From contig NZ_CP009279.1 in assembly GCF_000758545.1 (NCBI RefSeq), forward strand, positions 4,526,001 to 4,590,000: 64,000 bases of DNA, written 5' to 3'. The DNA is from Paenibacillus sp. FSL H7-0737. GTDB lineage: Bacteria > Bacillota > Bacilli > Paenibacillales > Paenibacillaceae. The position numbers and the translations under genes are program-made. The notes below the pieces were generated by a model. The model did not search any database. It saw only the letters and a list, made by a program, of their open reading frames with translations, and had not been told where the DNA came from. This document shows positions 34,224 to 43,836 of the stretch, piece after piece (within the stretch, counting starts at the first letter, position 1; each line of letters starts with the position of its first letter).

Positions 34224-35623
34224 TGGTCCTTCCCCTCCGCACGATATTCACTCGGGAGTTGACCAATACGTTCTTTGAACAGTCTACTGAAGTAACGGTC
34301 ATCTTCAAAGCCAGACCTTGAAGCAATCTCACAGACGGGTAATGAAGTCTCCCGTAATAATGATTTAGCCAACTCAAGCCGCATTCCCCGTAAACATTCA
34401 CCGAATGTCTCCCCGGCAAAACGAGCGAAACATTGACTGAAATAACCACGGCTCATATTAATTTCCGCCGCTACGTCGCTCTGATTGATTTTGTCACCTG
34501 CATGGCTCTTCATGTAACGAACTGCGCGAATAAGGCAAGACATCACCTCTTTAGTCAATCCTAGCTCGAGCATTCTCCTTCCCACATGATCAGAAAATCG
34601 GCGCAGCCAGGTCTTCCAATGGCACCAGTTCAAATTAAAAGAAATATCCCGTTCCAGTTGAACAGCATCCTCTGACTTCAAAAGTAAAGAACTCCAGCTT
34701 TGCAAAAGGGAATGGGCGAACGTTAGAAATCTATCTTGCCTTGGCTTCTGCAGGAGTATGTTCGTTACAAAATTCTCCCATTCGTTTCCATCAATCGTCC
34801 ACTTGAGATTTTGAGCTTGCACGAATAGATCAGCTTCATCCGGTTTTAAATGGGGAACCGCTATTTCCTTCTTTAGTTCCTCATAATTCAGAAAGGTCAG
34901 TTCTTCAGCACTAGAATGATAAAATAGCATATGCCGAAGCTTCGTGGTGAGCTGCTCCTCCAATTCCTGTAGTGACTGATCTCTTAACCCACTGATGAGC
35001 GCGGTCTGCCATCTCCCAGAAAGCTGGTTCTTAAGCTCACGCTTCCCCTCCTCTTCCGAGAACCGGTGAAGCAAGGGCGACATCCACATCTCATGAAAGG
35101 TAATCAGCGGATTATTCTTCACGAAGGATAGGTGAAATAACTCTTCTTCATTACAGTGGCTGCTTAATGGTAAATAGAGCAGTGCCTTGTCTGCAGCTAT
35201 CCTTTTACCTTCACCATGAACCAGTGCATCCCTTGTATTGTCCTCCCATTTGATGCGATCGACCAGGCGACGTATAGTCTCGTCCGCATTTTCCATCTCC
35301 AATAGAGTTTTGACAATATAATCAACGGCTCCTAAACGCATGGCCTCCTGCACATAGTCAAACTCATGATGGCAAGTAAGCACAACACAGCGAATACCTG
35401 CGAAACGCTGCCTTACTAGTTTAATTAGCTCGAACCCAGAAATGCCGGGCATGGTCAAATCTACAAATAACAGATCCACATCCTGTTGTTGAAGTAGCTC
35501 CAAGGCCGATTTGCCATCTCCCGCCTCACCGACAATCACAACCCCTAAGGATGACCAATCAATTAGAGATATGAAGCCTTTCCGCACAAGTCTCTCGTCA
35601 TCAACCACTACAGCCTTAATCAT
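34220..35623 (-). CDS. AraC-type response regulator (YesN-like)
   Basis: A 467-residue regulator. An N-terminal receiver (about 1-120) has DDE at 8-10 and Asp55 in LLFVDLTMPGISG. A long middle region (about 130-355) is followed by a C-terminal AraC HTH pair (about 365-462), with INQSDVAAEINMSRGYFSQCFARFAGETFGECL and CEIASRSGFEDDRYFSRLFKERIGQLPSEYR. It overlaps the YesM-type kinase gene by eight bases and the lipoprotein gene by four, implying tight coupling. It probably activates the sugar-uptake genes of this cluster. Confidence 0.92.
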   Translation of the reverse strand: MIKAVVVDDERLVRKGFISLIDWSSLGVVIVGEAGDGKSALELLQQQDVDLLFVDLTMPGISGFELIKLVRQRFAGIRCVVLTCHHEFDYVQEAMRLGAVDYIVKTLLEMENADETIRRLVDRIKWEDNTRDALVHGEGKRIAADKALLYLPLSSHCNEEELFHLSFVKNNPLITFHEMWMSPLLHRFSEEEGKRELKNQLSGRWQTALISGLRDQSLQELEEQLTTKLRHMLFYHSSAEELTFLNYEELKKEIAVPHLKPDEADLFVQAQNLKWTIDGNEWENFVTNILLQKPRQDRFLTFAHSLLQSWSSLLLKSEDAVQLERDISFNLNWCHWKTWLRRFSDHVGRRMLELGLTKEVMSCLIRAVRYMKSHAGDKINQSDVAAEINMSRGYFSQCFARFAGETFGECLRGMRLELAKSLLRETSLPVCEIASRSGFEDDRYFSRLFKERIGQLPSEYRAEGKDQ

Positions 35624-37361
35624 CGAAGTCCTCCTTACCTTTCCTCGGAATCACGATAGATACAACCGTACCTTCCCCTAGCTTGCTGTACATCTCTAGC
35701 TTCATTTGTTCTTCATAGTAGGTTCTGAGCATCCGGTTCACGTACGAGAATCCGATTCCGAGCCCCCGTTTCTTGGCGCCATTCTCTGACAGCAGTTGAT
35801 CTAACGTATCCGCATCCATTCCAGCCCCATTGTCTCTTACACACAGCTGAACTTCTCCTTCACCATGCTCTGTAATCAAGACGTCCACCCTGCCATTATC
35901 GCTTAGTCCATGATAAATCGAGTTCTCAACAAGAGGTTGAAGTAAGAATCTGGGGACAGCCACAGACAATACATCCTCATCAGCCTCCACGTTAAATTCG
36001 AATTCATAGTCATAACGGATGCGCTGCAGTTCCATATAATTTCGGATCGCTTCAATTTCCTCTCCAAGGGTAACAATGATGCTTTGCTTGCCCAGATTAT
36101 AATGCAGCACCTTAACAAGAAGGGTAACCAGCTTGTCGATCTCCTTCTGACCGTTAAGCCTTGCCATCCACTGCACCGTGTTCAATGTATTATGCAAAAA
36201 ATGAGGGTTAATCTGGCTAAGTAGCTTTTCAATCTCGAATTGGCTTTTCTGCTTCTCATTATGGGCTACCGCAACAATCAGCTCATTCACCTGTTTCTTC
36301 ATCTGCTGGAAGTTACTGAGCACAAAATCAAACTCTTCCACATTCGTGTAGGCAACCGGAGAGGTAACATTTTCCGCCATTCGATTAATTTCAAGGTTAA
36401 CCTTGCGCAAAGGACCATAAATCTTTTTCCAGATCATCAAAGCCAGAACTCCAGCAAAGAGTAGTGTCGAGAACGCGAGCAGGATCATTTTATAGAACCA
36501 AGAATAAATTTCACTGTTGAATTCGGACTTTTTAACTACTGCAATAAGCTTCCATCCCTGTGGGCTAGCGTATCGAAACAGATGATATCCGGTAAGTGTT
36601 TCATGTGATAGATTAGAGTTGCTTCCAGCAGCTTTGATAATTCCTTGAGGCAATTTACCATCAATGACATAAGTGCTAGAGCCCTGTTGATTCACAAGCA
36701 GGTGGTTAACCTTCATCCCGTAAGATTCCTGATTAAATATTTTGCGAAGCAGGCTATAATTCGTCTCTAAATAAATATATAGCTTATGCTCACCTGGTAC
36801 GCGTACAATGCGCTGCTCTGAGAACACGAGATTATCGCCGACGGCATACATCGTAGAATGAGGTCCATAATAATCAGCTCCGTTATATCGCATAAAAGAA
36901 GGTAACGTACTGATATCGAAATTTCTGCGCGCACTCATATTCGTGAACAGAACCGGATCATCACTGCTTGGCATAATGTAGGCTGTAAGTCCAATGTAGG
37001 GATTCGTGAAATTAACGAGGTTGATCTTCTGGTTGATGGAGTTCATCATTTGCGATTTGCGATAAATTTGCTTTTCCTGAATAAATGAGGACATTTCTTC
37101 CACAATCTGACCATCCAGCGCAAACTGTTTAGAGGCAAAATCCATATTGTCGATGGCATTCTCCAAGCTAGAGGCTTCCTGTTTCAAGCTTGCACTTATA
37201 CCATTGCCAATTTTCCCTGAAAGAATAGAGTAAATAGAGGTGTAGGTTACGAATCCTACTAAGAGAAGCGGAAGAAGTGTTCCGATAACTAGATAGATGA
37301 ATAAGGTATTCCGTAAGGATTTGACAACTGGGGTATGATTACGCTTAAGTACTCTTACCAT
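35616..37361 (-). CDS. Sensor histidine kinase (YesM-like)
   Basis: A 581-residue membrane kinase. Helix 1 is at about 20-42, an extracellular Cache-like region at about 45-280, helix 2 at about 288-310, then HAMP. The His_kinase domain has EIEKLLSQINPHFLHNTLNTVQWMARL (His in PHFLHNTL). The ATPase has PRFLLQPLVENSIYHG and DNGAGMD. GGAAGAGG precedes the ATG. It partners the overlapping YesN-type regulator. Such systems usually sense extracellular glycans, directly or through a binding protein, and switch on ABC importers. It begins 141 bases after the upstream lipoprotein gene, behind a hairpin. Confidence 0.92.
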   Translation of the reverse strand: MVRVLKRNHTPVVKSLRNTLFIYLVIGTLLPLLLVGFVTYTSIYSILSGKIGNGISASLKQEASSLENAIDNMDFASKQFALDGQIVEEMSSFIQEKQIYRKSQMMNSINQKINLVNFTNPYIGLTAYIMPSSDDPVLFTNMSARRNFDISTLPSFMRYNGADYYGPHSTMYAVGDNLVFSEQRIVRVPGEHKLYIYLETNYSLLRKIFNQESYGMKVNHLLVNQQGSSTYVIDGKLPQGIIKAAGSNSNLSHETLTGYHLFRYASPQGWKLIAVVKKSEFNSEIYSWFYKMILLAFSTLLFAGVLALMIWKKIYGPLRKVNLEINRMAENVTSPVAYTNVEEFDFVLSNFQQMKKQVNELIVAVAHNEKQKSQFEIEKLLSQINPHFLHNTLNTVQWMARLNGQKEIDKLVTLLVKVLHYNLGKQSIIVTLGEEIEAIRNYMELQRIRYDYEFEFNVEADEDVLSVAVPRFLLQPLVENSIYHGLSDNGRVDVLITEHGEGEVQLCVRDNGAGMDADTLDQLLSENGAKKRGLGIGFSYVNRMLRTYYEEQMKLEMYSKLGEGTVVSIVIPRKGKEDFDD

Positions 37362-37444
37362 CCGAATGATCCTCTTCCTTCTTCCTGTAAGCGTTCTATA
37401 TATATATCAATGTGAGAATACCACATTTATCCTTAATTGAATAG

Positions 37445-37482
37445 AATAGGGCAGAACAGCCTCCACGCCGCCCCGCCCTATT
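37445..37482 (-). terminator. Hairpin after the first sugar-binding lipoprotein gene
   Basis: AATAGGGC (37445-37452) pairs with GCCCTATT (37475-37482) around a GC-rich loop. The T-run on the minus strand is weak, so it may attenuate rather than end transcription into the kinase gene. Confidence 0.5.
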
Positions 37483-37502
37483 TGTATTTTTCTAATCACA
37501 CC

Positions 37503-39338
37503 TTATTTCACGCTTTTACGAGCCTCGAACAATTCCTCTGCCTTTTTAATCGAGAAATCCATAACTTCGGCATAGCCGAGACCATTCACCTTATCATGCA
37601 TTTCTTTATTCAATTTGTCATATTCCGCTTGATCTTTAGCAAAAACCATTTTCCAAGAAATTTGTTGAATGACCGTACCAATTTGTTTGTTCTTTTGCTC
37701 CAGTGTTTTGTCCATCATCAATGGTTCTTTTCCAGTGAAGCCTTGTGGTGCTACGGCCAATAGATTATTTTTCTCAAAATACTCCTTAGGCGTCAGAACG
37801 CCCATCTTCGCTCTCCAGTCACTATCAAGCTTAGACGGATTACGCTCTAGGGTTGTCGTCCATAGATTGTGATCGTATGGCTCTTTGTTGTCTGGATTCA
37901 CCATCGCCGGAACTACAAAAGAGAAGTTCATTTGATTAGAGCCGTAATAGTAGTCACCACCACCATATTCTGCAGGCACTTGTGTATTCTGTTGATCGGC
38001 ATAAGCCTTCCAACCAAAGTCAGTCACGACAGGTTTACCGCTTGCATCCATATCCCAGGTTAGACCTTTAGGTCCGTTAGGCACCGCTGTTCCGCTTCCT
38101 GCAGAGATCATTGCACCTTCCGGAGTATACATCCAGTTAATAAATTCCATAATTCTAGCAGGTTCTTTAGCTTTTGCACCGATTGCTATAATACCGTTAC
38201 CACCGTATACATTGAAGCCAGTGGAATACATCAGCTCATCCTTGAACGGAACTAATGCAAAACCTTTACCTTCTGCTGTTCTTTCCGGTGTATTGTAGTT
38301 TGCTGCCCCTAGCCACGGGAACCAAGAGAACAACAGACGACCATCCTTGTATTTCGCTACAACATCGTCGAATTTTTGTGTCATAGAATCTGGATCCACC
38401 AGACCCATTTGGTTAGCTTCAAAATACAGTTTGAGCGACTTCATATACCAGCTGTCTTCGGATAAGAAGTCATAATATTTCTCTTCGTCTGCTTTAACAT
38501 ATACAGCGGTATCAGGAATTTCGTCATAGCCCATCATGTTGGCGAACTGTTTCGCCAGTGTCATTTTATAGTTGCCGTCCCAGTCAGACCACATCGAGAA
38601 AGCATAGGTTTTCTTTCCTTGCTCATTTTTGGGCTCAAGCTCTTGCATTTTTTTCAGCACGGGCAAATAATCTTCAATCTTTGAAATTTCAGGTGCTCCG
38701 ATTTGTTGATAAAGATCCCATCGCAGGTCTGGCCCCCAAGTCATATCTCTCCCTTCAGAAGGTCCAGATGGATTAGAAGCTACGCTGTTTCCGATGCCAA
38801 AAACGGATGATCCACCACCAAAAGCAACCTTTGCTTTCTCAATCGCTTTTGGGAACGTACTCCCAATGTCTTTTCCGTATTTATCCAGAAGTCCGTCTTG
38901 TGTCCAGTCTAAAAGAAGCTTTCCTTTGATCGCATTTGGATAATGGTTCTTATCATCACCGAAAATAATGATATCTCCAAGATCACCCGATGCCATCATT
39001 GCAGAGATTTTGGTATCTCCACCTGTCAGGTTTGAAGCTACAATGTCCATCTCAATATTGAACTTATCTTTGATGATTTTGGCAAACCACCCGGTTTGTG
39101 GACCCGCATAGTTAGCTGTTGTAGAGAATACGGTCAGCTTCAGCGGCTTGGAATGATCAAGTGCTCCGTCATCCGGTGCTGCTGTTTCTTCCGCCGGCGC
39201 ATTCGTTGCAGCGGAAGTAGGCTTCTCTGTGCTCGTGTTTTTACCCGAGTTAGCCGTATTATTCCCCCCGCCACATGCTGCCAGAACAAAGACCAGGATT
39301 ACGGATAGCATGACAAGCGATGCTCTTCTTAGTCTCAT
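37503..39338 (-). CDS. Extracellular sugar-binding lipoprotein of an LplBC-type importer
   Basis: A 611-residue lipoprotein from the ATG at 39338 behind AAGGGAGGG; the longer frame overlaps the permease gene. The signal peptide MRLRRASLVMLSVILVFVLAAC places the lipobox Cys at residue 22, followed by a Gly/Asn/Thr-rich linker. The mature domain is a family-1 solute-binding fold (e.g. FAKIIKDKFNIEMDIVAS). It directly follows lplC- and lplB-type genes in the same direction, completing a carbohydrate ABC importer that lacks its own ATPase, as is usual: a shared MsmX-type ATPase is expected elsewhere. Confidence 0.9.
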   Translation of the reverse strand: MRLRRASLVMLSVILVFVLAACGGGNNTANSGKNTSTEKPTSAATNAPAEETAAPDDGALDHSKPLKLTVFSTTANYAGPQTGWFAKIIKDKFNIEMDIVASNLTGGDTKISAMMASGDLGDIIIFGDDKNHYPNAIKGKLLLDWTQDGLLDKYGKDIGSTFPKAIEKAKVAFGGGSSVFGIGNSVASNPSGPSEGRDMTWGPDLRWDLYQQIGAPEISKIEDYLPVLKKMQELEPKNEQGKKTYAFSMWSDWDGNYKMTLAKQFANMMGYDEIPDTAVYVKADEEKYYDFLSEDSWYMKSLKLYFEANQMGLVDPDSMTQKFDDVVAKYKDGRLLFSWFPWLGAANYNTPERTAEGKGFALVPFKDELMYSTGFNVYGGNGIIAIGAKAKEPARIMEFINWMYTPEGAMISAGSGTAVPNGPKGLTWDMDASGKPVVTDFGWKAYADQQNTQVPAEYGGGDYYYGSNQMNFSFVVPAMVNPDNKEPYDHNLWTTTLERNPSKLDSDWRAKMGVLTPKEYFEKNNLLAVAPQGFTGKEPLMMDKTLEQKNKQIGTVIQQISWKMVFAKDQAEYDKLNKEMHDKVNGLGYAEVMDFSIKKAEELFEARKSVK

Positions 39339-39430
39339 TGCTTTATACCCTCCCTTTCGTATCTTCACATATAGTTCAGCTCTGCTCCTAGCAGAGGAAA
39401 ACCCCATTTCGTTACCGATCCGGTAGCTCA

Positions 39431-40327
39431 TTAGCCCTTAACCGCACCGATCATAATCCCTTTGACGAAAAAGCGCTGGAAGAATGGGTAAACGATTAGA
39501 ATCGGCAATACGACGATCATCGTTACGGTCATCCGTACAGAGGTTGGAGTCTGCATATTCGCTACACTAGCGGCCATATCTGGTGAATTACGAATTAAAG
39601 CTGCGAGTGAGCTGGACTCGTTCAAATAACGCCATAACAAGAATTGGAGCGTAAAGTACTTCGTATCTGTCATCAGAAACGCCGTATCAATAAATGAGTT
39701 CCACTGATTCACTGCGGAAAAAATCGTAATCGTAGCCAAAATTGGCGTAGTAAGCGGTACAATAATGCTCCAGAACACCCGCATGTAACCAGCACCATCC
39801 ATAGACGCTGACTCCTCAAGGGATGGAGGAATGGCCTCAACGAAGGTTTTGACCAGAATGATATTGAATGGCGTAATAATCGTAGGCAAAATATAAGCCA
39901 GATAATTATTGGTCAGATGCAAATTGTGCATTGTAATATACCAAGGGATCAGACCTGCGCTAAAATACATCGTAACCACGACACTCCGGTACCAAATACT
40001 CCGGCCCCACATTTCCTTTTTGGTGAACAAATATCCTAAAAAAGCTGAAGACCCCACAGTAAGCAACGTCCCGACAACCGTTCTATACACGGAGACTGTT
40101 GCCGCATGTCCTAGACCACTGATTCTTAGCACCTTACTATAGTTATCAAAATGGATCTGTCTTGGATAAAATTTGATATCCCCCGCTGCGCTAAGATCAT
40201 TCGAGCTAATCGTATTGATGAACAAATAATAGAATGGGTAGATGCATGACAGGGTGAACAATCCAAAGAGCGTATAGATCATAATCTGGAAGATAAGTTC
40301 TCCAGCCGTTAGTTTTTTCTTTCTCAA
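39431..40327 (-). CDS. Carbohydrate ABC permease (LplC/YtcP-like)
   Basis: A 298-residue inner-membrane protein with six hydrophobic segments. The ATPase-docking EAA loop reads EESASMDGAGYMRVFWSIIVPLTTP (about residues 180-205). The C-terminus FFQRFFVKGIMIGAVKG is typical of LplC. The start is TTG, with GGGGTGATC upstream. It lies 17 bases after the LplB-type gene and 92 bases before the lipoprotein start. Confidence 0.92.
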   Translation of the reverse strand: MRKKKLTAGELIFQIMIYTLFGLFTLSCIYPFYYLFINTISSNDLSAAGDIKFYPRQIHFDNYSKVLRISGLGHAATVSVYRTVVGTLLTVGSSAFLGYLFTKKEMWGRSIWYRSVVVTMYFSAGLIPWYITMHNLHLTNNYLAYILPTIITPFNIILVKTFVEAIPPSLEESASMDGAGYMRVFWSIIVPLTTPILATITIFSAVNQWNSFIDTAFLMTDTKYFTLQFLLWRYLNESSSLAALIRNSPDMAASVANMQTPTSVRMTVTMIVVLPILIVYPFFQRFFVKGIMIGAVKG

Positions 40328-40344
40328 GTGGGATCACCCCTGAC

Positions 40345-41304
40345 TTAAATGATAGATTCGTCACGCACCATCTTAGACAACGTGTTCGCTGCGAATAGTA
40401 GAATTACACTGACAACCGATTTCAACATGCTGACGGCCGTGGCAAAAGGAAAGTTGTTCGCGAAGGCGATGTTGTATACATAAAGATCCAGCACCTCAAT
40501 AGAATCCTTATTCATCGCATTTTGAAAGGCAAAGTACTGCTCCATCCCGTTATTGACTAGATTACCTATGGAGAGCAGAAGCAGTACAAAAAAGGTTGGA
40601 ATCAGACCTGGAATGGTGATATGCCAAATTTTGCGGAACCGACTTGCACCATCCACCTCAACAGCTTCGTACAATTCCTGATCAATGCCTGCGATTGCAG
40701 CAAGATAGAGAATGGCACCCCAGCCTAACGATTTCCACCAGTACCAAACGATCATCGTGACCCAAATATTTGAGCTGGAGGCTAAGAAGTTATACCCTTC
40801 ATCTACCACTCCAAGCTGCACTAAAATGTGAGTGATGACACCGTTATCTACAGAGAACAACGAGAATGCCAATGCATATACCAGAATCCAGCTGATAAAG
40901 TTTGGAATCGTGGTTAGTGTCTGCACCAACTTGCGATACCAGCCTGACTTAATCTCAGTCAACATAATGGCAAAGATCACTGGAAAGATGGATGTAATTA
41001 ATCCGAGTGAACTCATGGCAAGCGTGTTCTTCAGCACCCGCAGAACCTCTGCGGTCTGCGTCGGATTAGATACAATCGTCTTGAACCATTTCAAACCAAC
41101 GTAAGGCGTGTCTGACAACGGTATTCCGGGAATGAAATCATAAAAGGCATAAATCCATCCGCTGATCGGCAGATAATAGAAAATAAAGGTGACAACAAGA
41201 AATGGAAAAGCCATGAAGAACAACTTATGTTTGTTCTTCATCTTCCAGCGGGATCGATGAACCGGATCGACGCTGGGAAGCAGTTCGCCAGCAGGTACCC
41301 CCAT
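40345..41304 (-). CDS. Carbohydrate ABC permease (LplB/YteP-like)
   Basis: A 319-residue inner-membrane protein with six hydrophobic segments and the EAA loop ELYEAVEVDGASRFRKIWHITIPGL (about residues 210-235). The ATG at 41304 has AGGAG eight bases upstream. It is the first gene of the importer operon. The upstream 291-base gap holds the neighbour's terminator at 41494-41542 and, over about 150 bases, no other clear structure; a weak cre-like TGATTACGTTTTCA lies at 41330-41343. Confidence 0.92.
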   Translation of the reverse strand: MGVPAGELLPSVDPVHRSRWKMKNKHKLFFMAFPFLVVTFIFYYLPISGWIYAFYDFIPGIPLSDTPYVGLKWFKTIVSNPTQTAEVLRVLKNTLAMSSLGLITSIFPVIFAIMLTEIKSGWYRKLVQTLTTIPNFISWILVYALAFSLFSVDNGVITHILVQLGVVDEGYNFLASSSNIWVTMIVWYWWKSLGWGAILYLAAIAGIDQELYEAVEVDGASRFRKIWHITIPGLIPTFFVLLLLSIGNLVNNGMEQYFAFQNAMNKDSIEVLDLYVYNIAFANNFPFATAVSMLKSVVSVILLFAANTLSKMVRDESII

Positions 41305-41493
41305 ATCGGAATCTCCTATACCCAGATTTTGATTACGTTTTCAGAGTATCAGAATCTTAGCTTCTGGCGAGATAGAGAGCAGAACGTCTTATCAGGGAAA
41401 CCGTCAGATACTTGTGAACCAAATTCGCAGTACAATCGACCATTTTCTACCTGTTTGTGGGACTAGAGATGGAGGGCATATATGACTTTAGAC

Positions 41494-41542
41494 AAAAAAC
41501 GACCACCACTTAGGAAGTACCCGAAGTGGTGGTCATTTTTTT
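41494..41542. terminator. Terminator of the second MFS gene
   Basis: GACCACCACTT (41501-41511) pairs perfectly with AAGTGGTGGTC (41524-41534). A- and T-runs flank it, so it can work in both directions. It ends the yhbD-bactofilin-MFS unit on the minus strand. Confidence 0.9.
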
Positions 41543-41595
41543 ATATGTCTATTTTCACTGAAACATAACCAAACGAATATTATCTAGACTACATG

Positions 41596-43134
41596 TTAAT
41601 GCCCAGACGCTTGAACATCCCCCTCCGCAGAGGCATCCATCTTCTGACGTCCCATATAGAACGAAGCCAATAACGCTAAAGCTGCAGGAATCACCGCCCA
41701 AGCAAAGGTGTTTACTATGGAAGAAGATAACCCAGCTGTAATCTTACTCAGAATTTCAGGTGGAATGAGCGCCCTAGTCTCAGGTGAGAGCAAAGCATGC
41801 GGATCTTTAAAATCCATAGCTCCCGCCGGAGCCGCTCCTCCACCATTAGCCGAGAGTAGCTTGGTAAGACTGCCTGAGAAATAGTGACTTTGAATGATAC
41901 CGAAGGTGGTAATGCCTATGGTCATGCCCATTGAACGAATGAAATTCAGCGTTGCGCTGGCAGAGCCACGTTGCTGTGCCGTCAATCCATGAATAGATGC
42001 CGTACTTAGCACTGAGAATGAAGCACCAATCCCTAGCCCAATTAAAATCATATATAAAGTAACAAGCAGTCGTGAAGCCTCCGGCGTGAGTGTCGCTACA
42101 AGTCCAGTACCGATCACCAAAAGTGCGAATGTAGGAATCAGCAGGCTGCGGTAACTGGTTTTTGACATCAGAAATCCGCCCATTGTAGCTGTAACCACTG
42201 AGCCAACCATCATTGGCAGCAATACAAGTCCTGAATTTGTAGCTGATCCGCCCAATACCCCTTGAATAAAGATCGGAATATACACAGAAGCCACAATAAA
42301 GGCTGCACCGCTAAATAGTGCACAGATAATGCTCACCGCGTATAATCTTTTTTTAAACAAAGCAAAGGAAATAATCGGTTCTTTCGCTCTAGTCTCTACA
42401 ACAAGAAACACTGCTGCAAGGATGGCAAAGGCTGCAAATAAACCAAGAATCATGGAAGAATTCCAAGCATACTCTTTCCCGCCTAGCTCCAGCGCAAACA
42501 TTAAGCAAATGACTGAACCAAGCAGCGTACCCGCTCCCAACCAGTCAATGGGCTGTTTAGAATGCTCATGCGATTCTTTATAAAAGAATACGACCATCGC
42601 AAAAGCCAACAGTCCAAGGGGTAAGTTAATGTAAAATATCCACTGCCAAGCAATATGATCGGTAATATACGCACCCAGTAATGGACCAAATATACTCGAC
42701 AACCCAAATACTGCTCCGAATGCCCCGCCGAGCTTGCCCCGCGTCTCCAGCGGAACAGCATCGAACATGATGGCAAAAGCGATTGGCACCAGCGCCCCGC
42801 CACCAATGCCCTGAATGGCCCGGTACGCAGCTAACTGAGTTATTGTATCAGCCGTTCCACAGAGAGCCGAACCCGCCATGAATACGATAATTCCAAAAAT
42901 AAAAAACTTCTTACGACCATACATATCAGACAGCTTGCCGAAAATGGGCATACCCGCCATCTCGGCTACGAGATAGGCTGATGTCACCCAGACAAATTTG
43001 TCCATTCCGCCAAGCTCCCCAACAATATTACCCATTGCAGTTGCAACGATGGTGCTGTCCATGGAGGCCATAAGAATTCCTAATAGGAGACCTGCGATAA
43101 CAATACCCAGATTGGGCGATTTGGCAGCACTCAT
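41596..43134 (-). CDS. MFS efflux transporter, DHA2 family
   Basis: A 512-residue membrane protein from the ATG at 43134 behind GAGGAG. About 14 hydrophobic segments, with MDSTIVATAMGNIVGELG in segment 1, GKLSDMYGRKKFFI (motif A) and AYRAIQGIGGGALVPIAFAIMFDAVP (motif C region). The length and motifs fit drug/proton antiporters close to EmrB or Bmr3. It begins 45 bases after the second bactofilin gene on the same strand, so it may be the last gene of that operon. No regulator lies beside it. Confidence 0.9.
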   Translation of the reverse strand: MSAAKSPNLGIVIAGLLLGILMASMDSTIVATAMGNIVGELGGMDKFVWVTSAYLVAEMAGMPIFGKLSDMYGRKKFFIFGIIVFMAGSALCGTADTITQLAAYRAIQGIGGGALVPIAFAIMFDAVPLETRGKLGGAFGAVFGLSSIFGPLLGAYITDHIAWQWIFYINLPLGLLAFAMVVFFYKESHEHSKQPIDWLGAGTLLGSVICLMFALELGGKEYAWNSSMILGLFAAFAILAAVFLVVETRAKEPIISFALFKKRLYAVSIICALFSGAAFIVASVYIPIFIQGVLGGSATNSGLVLLPMMVGSVVTATMGGFLMSKTSYRSLLIPTFALLVIGTGLVATLTPEASRLLVTLYMILIGLGIGASFSVLSTASIHGLTAQQRGSASATLNFIRSMGMTIGITTFGIIQSHYFSGSLTKLLSANGGGAAPAGAMDFKDPHALLSPETRALIPPEILSKITAGLSSSIVNTFAWAVIPAALALLASFYMGRQKMDASAEGDVQASGH

Positions 43135-43179
43135 ATGTTCCACTCCTCTTTTTCTCAAAAAATAACTATAATATTGTCT

Positions 43180-43836
43180 TTATATCTTCACTTGATGCTT
43201 CACTGTTGCGTGCTTATGAACTTCTAGTGTATCGCGGAATTCCACCGTTTCTATTTCACAATCCGGACCAATGATTACACGTTCTCCCCTCACCATACTA
43301 GCCTTTGTATTGACCAGATCAATAGCATCGCCTTCGATTAGCCCCGCTTCAAACAGTATTTTCGAAGTTGGCTTCATCATATGCAGCAGTCTCCCCGTTT
43401 TACTCTTCTTAATGGTTAAGATACTGCCCCCAACCTCCTTCGCACTACTTGGACCAAACAATTTAATCTCCAAATGCTCAGCGCTAAGTAATCCAGCTAC
43501 GCTTAAGGCACCGGAAATTTGCAATTTTTCCCCTTCACAATCACCCTTCACATCCAAATTTCCGTAGAGATGAAGCTCATCGATTTTTACGGAGGCTGCT
43601 TTTATTTCACCCTGTCCACGTAAGGAATCCCCTTCAAGATTACCCTCGAGTGCAATTTCGCCAGTGATTTTCATTTGCTTCATATGCAGATTTCCAGCTA
43701 TATTTGCATTTCCAGTCAGATTCATCTTTTCGCAATTCACATCTCCAGCGAATTTGCATTCTCCAGTGATCTTAACATCTTTAAAAGAACCACCGGCTGA
43801 AGATGTTGTTCCAATTATTTTCAGATTATCATTCAC
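43180..43836 (-). CDS. bacF: Bactofilin-family polymer-forming protein (YhbF/BacF-like)
   Basis: A 218-residue protein built largely of short beta repeats (e.g. ITGECKFAGDVNCEKMNLTGNANIAGNLHMKQMKITGEIALEGNLEG), the right-handed beta-helix of bactofilins, which self-assemble into filaments. It overlaps the preceding bactofilin gene by four bases. The order yhbD-bacE-bacF matches Bacillus subtilis yhbDEF, where the two bactofilins are needed for flagellar hook assembly and motility. The symbol is given by gene order and not by alignment. Confidence 0.8.
   Translation of the reverse strand: MNDNLKIIGTTSSAGGSFKDVKITGECKFAGDVNCEKMNLTGNANIAGNLHMKQMKITGEIALEGNLEGDSLRGQGEIKAASVKIDELHLYGNLDVKGDCEGEKLQISGALSVAGLLSAEHLEIKLFGPSSAKEVGGSILTIKKSKTGRLLHMMKPTSKILFEAGLIEGDAIDLVNTKASMVRGERVIIGPDCEIETVEFRDTLEVHKHATVKHQVKI

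Noticed and set aside
41330..41343. cre-like TGATTACGTTTTCA upstream of the lplB-type gene
   Set aside because: One mismatch at a conserved A and no clear promoter to place it; kept only as a note.
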